From NCBI GenBank assembly GCA_947359465.1, contig OX375883.1, positions 96,050,293-96,114,292 of the forward strand: a stretch of DNA of 64,000 bases, written 5' to 3'. The position numbers were made by a program, and so were the translations under genes. The notes beneath the pieces are model-generated. The model was not told the DNA's origin. It made no database searches and saw only the letters and a program-made list of their open reading frames with translations. Positions 62,177 through 64,000 of this stretch are shown piece after piece (position 1 is the first letter of the stretch; each line of letters starts with the position of its first letter). The DNA is from Metellina segmentata (lineage: Eukaryota > Arthropoda > Arachnida > Araneae > Tetragnathidae).

Positions 62177-63250
62177 TCAGGCCACTTTATTATCTATCAG
62201 GAATTTATCTATCAGGCGTTGAAAAGTGGCAGGTGCGTTACGCAGACCAAAAGGCATGCGTAGATAACGGTAAGTTCCGAAAGGACAAATAAAGGCAGTT
62301 TTGTCCAAATCGTTTTCATCTACTTGCACCTGATGATATCCTGATTGTAGATCTATAGTTGACATGTATGATGTCGGTGTAGCTTCGTTTAAAAGATCGT
62401 CCATCCTAGGTAATGGATAAGTGTCCGGTTTCGTAACGGCGTTGAGGCCTCTGTAGTCAACACATAATCTTACTTTCCCGTTTGGTTTAGCGACGAGCAC
62501 TACCGGAGCAGCATATGGGGATTCACATTCTTCTATTATGTTCTTTGCCAAAAGTTCATCAATTTGTTCTTTCAGTATTTCTTTCTTGGCCGGTGACATA
62601 CGATACGGTGGAACAGATATAGGATGATGATTCATAGTAACTATTCTGTGCTTCATGAAAGGAGTAGGTTCTCCCCCTGGTTCAAAGCAGCGTTTGTACT
62701 CTTGAAGTAAGCAGTTTAATTCTACACTTTGCATCTGGGTCAGATGTCTTCCTTCATCACTTCTCAAGTGGACAATAGTAGTAGTCTCAGGCACAATCGT
62801 TGATTTAAAAGTTTTCGGCGCATCCTTTAATTCAGTAGGCTTTACATAGAAGAAATATTGTCTATGGGGATCTTCACTAAAATGCCAGGTTCCATTTTGA
62901 ACGTTGAGAACAATACCGGCTGCATGGAGAAAGTCTTTCCCTAACAGCGTGCTATTCCCTTTTGCTTCAGGGAGAACAAGAAGTTCTGTTGACACAATTT
63001 TACCTTCTATACACAAGTTGATAACCGTTTTAAGAGCAACCATGGATTGGAGTTTTCCATCAGCAAGAGTCAGTGAAATCTTTTTGTCCTCGAAAGCAAT
63101 TCCATTCTTTCGTAGAAAGTTATACAGCTTTTCTCCTGCAATAGAGTGTGAGGCACCAGTATCGGCACACACAGCAATTCTCTCACCAAAAAGTTCAAAG
63201 ATAATCAAGCTTGAAAGATCTTTAGTTGTATTACTTGTGAACAAGTTCAT
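62177..63250 (-). pseudogene. Gypsy protease and RT (N-terminal half of pol)
   Basis: 357 codons. Aspartic protease motif ADTGASHSIAG near residues 31-41, then the linker. RT includes LCVDYRGLNAVT, TIDLQSGYHQV and MPFGLRNAPATFQR. The frame breaks just before the YLDD box. It is closely related in the RT to the gypsy ORF at 56727 but is a different family. Confidence 0.85.
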
Positions 63251-63306
63251 ACAGTTGACAGTAGTTTCTTCAACTTTAGATTTTGTACAAGTAAGACATT
63301 TAGATA

Positions 63307-63957
63307 TTACAACTCCTGGTGTTCCGCATCCAAAACATCGAATTGGGGGTCTTCCTTCTGATCTAGGAGTAGAATTTCGAGGTATCTAAACTCTTGAAAA
63401 TTGACTTTGCGTATGTTCGTGTCTATTAACCACAGGACGGAATCTTCTATCTGTAGAGGCTGTTTTATTTTCGTCTCTACAATATGTTTTCTTTTGAGTC
63501 TGCACCACATGTTTCTTCACTCCTTGACGGATATTCTCATAAGTATCCAGTTTTTCAGCTAACTCTAGAGGGTTGGCCCAATCTGTCCACAAATCAATGA
63601 AGTGATCTTTGATGTCTGGTGGAGTCCTTTTCTTAATTTGATCAGTAATTAATAAACTTTTGAGTTGATCAAAGGTGGTGACATTCATTTCCTTTGTCCA
63701 ACCTTACCTTCAAAATAAGAAGCCAGTTCGAAAAAGTAGTCCCTCCATGTCGTATCAGGATTCTTCCTATGTTGGGAAAATAACTGTCGAAACTTATCAG
63801 CAGTGACCCTAAATCTCTTGAGAAGCATTTCTTTCACCTTTTGGTAATTTTGAGCCTCCTGTTCATCTTCTCTAGCAAGTAACTGCGCTATTTCAGCTGG
63901 TAAGGAACCAATGAGATATGGTATCCATGATGACTCTGGAAGATTCATAAACTTCAA
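63307..63957 (-). pseudogene. Gypsy gag, broken, upstream part of the same element
   Basis: 63957-63685 holds the gag capsid-like segment (LLKRFRVTADKFRQLF, TWRDYFFELASYF). 63688-63386 continues it with LLITDQIKKR and DHFIDLWTDW. The region near 63330 encodes CFGCGTPG, a zinc knuckle that lacks its His. Overlapping frames indicate frameshifts. The 5' end of the element lies beyond 64000. Confidence 0.8.
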
Positions 63958-64000
63958 TTGACGTTCGAAAATAATTAAAAACAGTCCTATTTAATCTTCT

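Overview
This window is animal nuclear DNA, almost certainly arthropod. It is AT-rich, has no operon structure, and is built from nested transposable elements with two C2H2 zinc-finger genes between them. Evidence for a metazoan and probably arthropod source: BEL/Pao, copia and gypsy LTR elements, a non-LTR (LINE) element, tRNA-derived SINEs with target-site duplications (TSDs), mariner/Tc1, piggyBac, hAT and P-type DNA transposons, Helitrons, a Polinton/Maverick, and KRAB-less zinc-finger arrays. The species cannot be fixed from sequence alone.

Layout. 0-5 kb: partial minus-strand gene open at the left edge (two C2H2 fingers plus a Cys-rich domain), a LINE 3' fragment, and two families of non-autonomous Helitron, one inserted inside the other. 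5-10 kb: a mariner relic split by a large foldback element, diverged SINEs, duplicated AT-rich DNA. 10.9-13.4 kb: dead BEL/Pao gag-protease holding a hAT element with an 8-bp TSD. 13.9-18.9 kb: SINEs in both orientations, an AT-rich stretch and a zinc-finger relic. 19.4-20.0 kb: six-finger zinc-finger ORF. 20.5-24.8 kb: P-type element with an intact 937-residue THAP transposase, its 3' end tandemly duplicated. 24.8-29.3 kb: region bounded by inverted copies of a promoter-like terminal sequence. 29.3-33.1 kb: minus-strand copia. 33.1-38 kb: Helitron ends, a LINE with its RT, and a hAT-like gene interrupted by a Helitron. 38.1-42.2 kb: a TIR element, then BEL/Pao pol carrying two clean insertions.

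42.6-51.3 kb is a decayed Polinton. Capsid, protease and packaging-ATPase genes lie on the plus strand. A protein-primed DNA polymerase gene lies on the minus strand, apparently split into eight exons, and its largest intron has collected mariner and Tc1 elements. 53.4-54.5 kb: thirteen-finger zinc-finger ORF. 55.2-58.6 kb: a young gypsy element with both LTRs and a TSD, internally deleted but keeping one long frame. 60.4-64 kb: a second gypsy element, minus strand, running off the right edge.

The main value of the window is its insertion stratigraphy. In at least five places an inserted element can be removed on paper at its TSD (or at the Helitron A/T site) and the host sequence closes up exactly. 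No autonomous cellular pathway is visible. The best candidates for living genes are the THAP transposase, the two zinc-finger ORFs and the partial ORF at the left edge.
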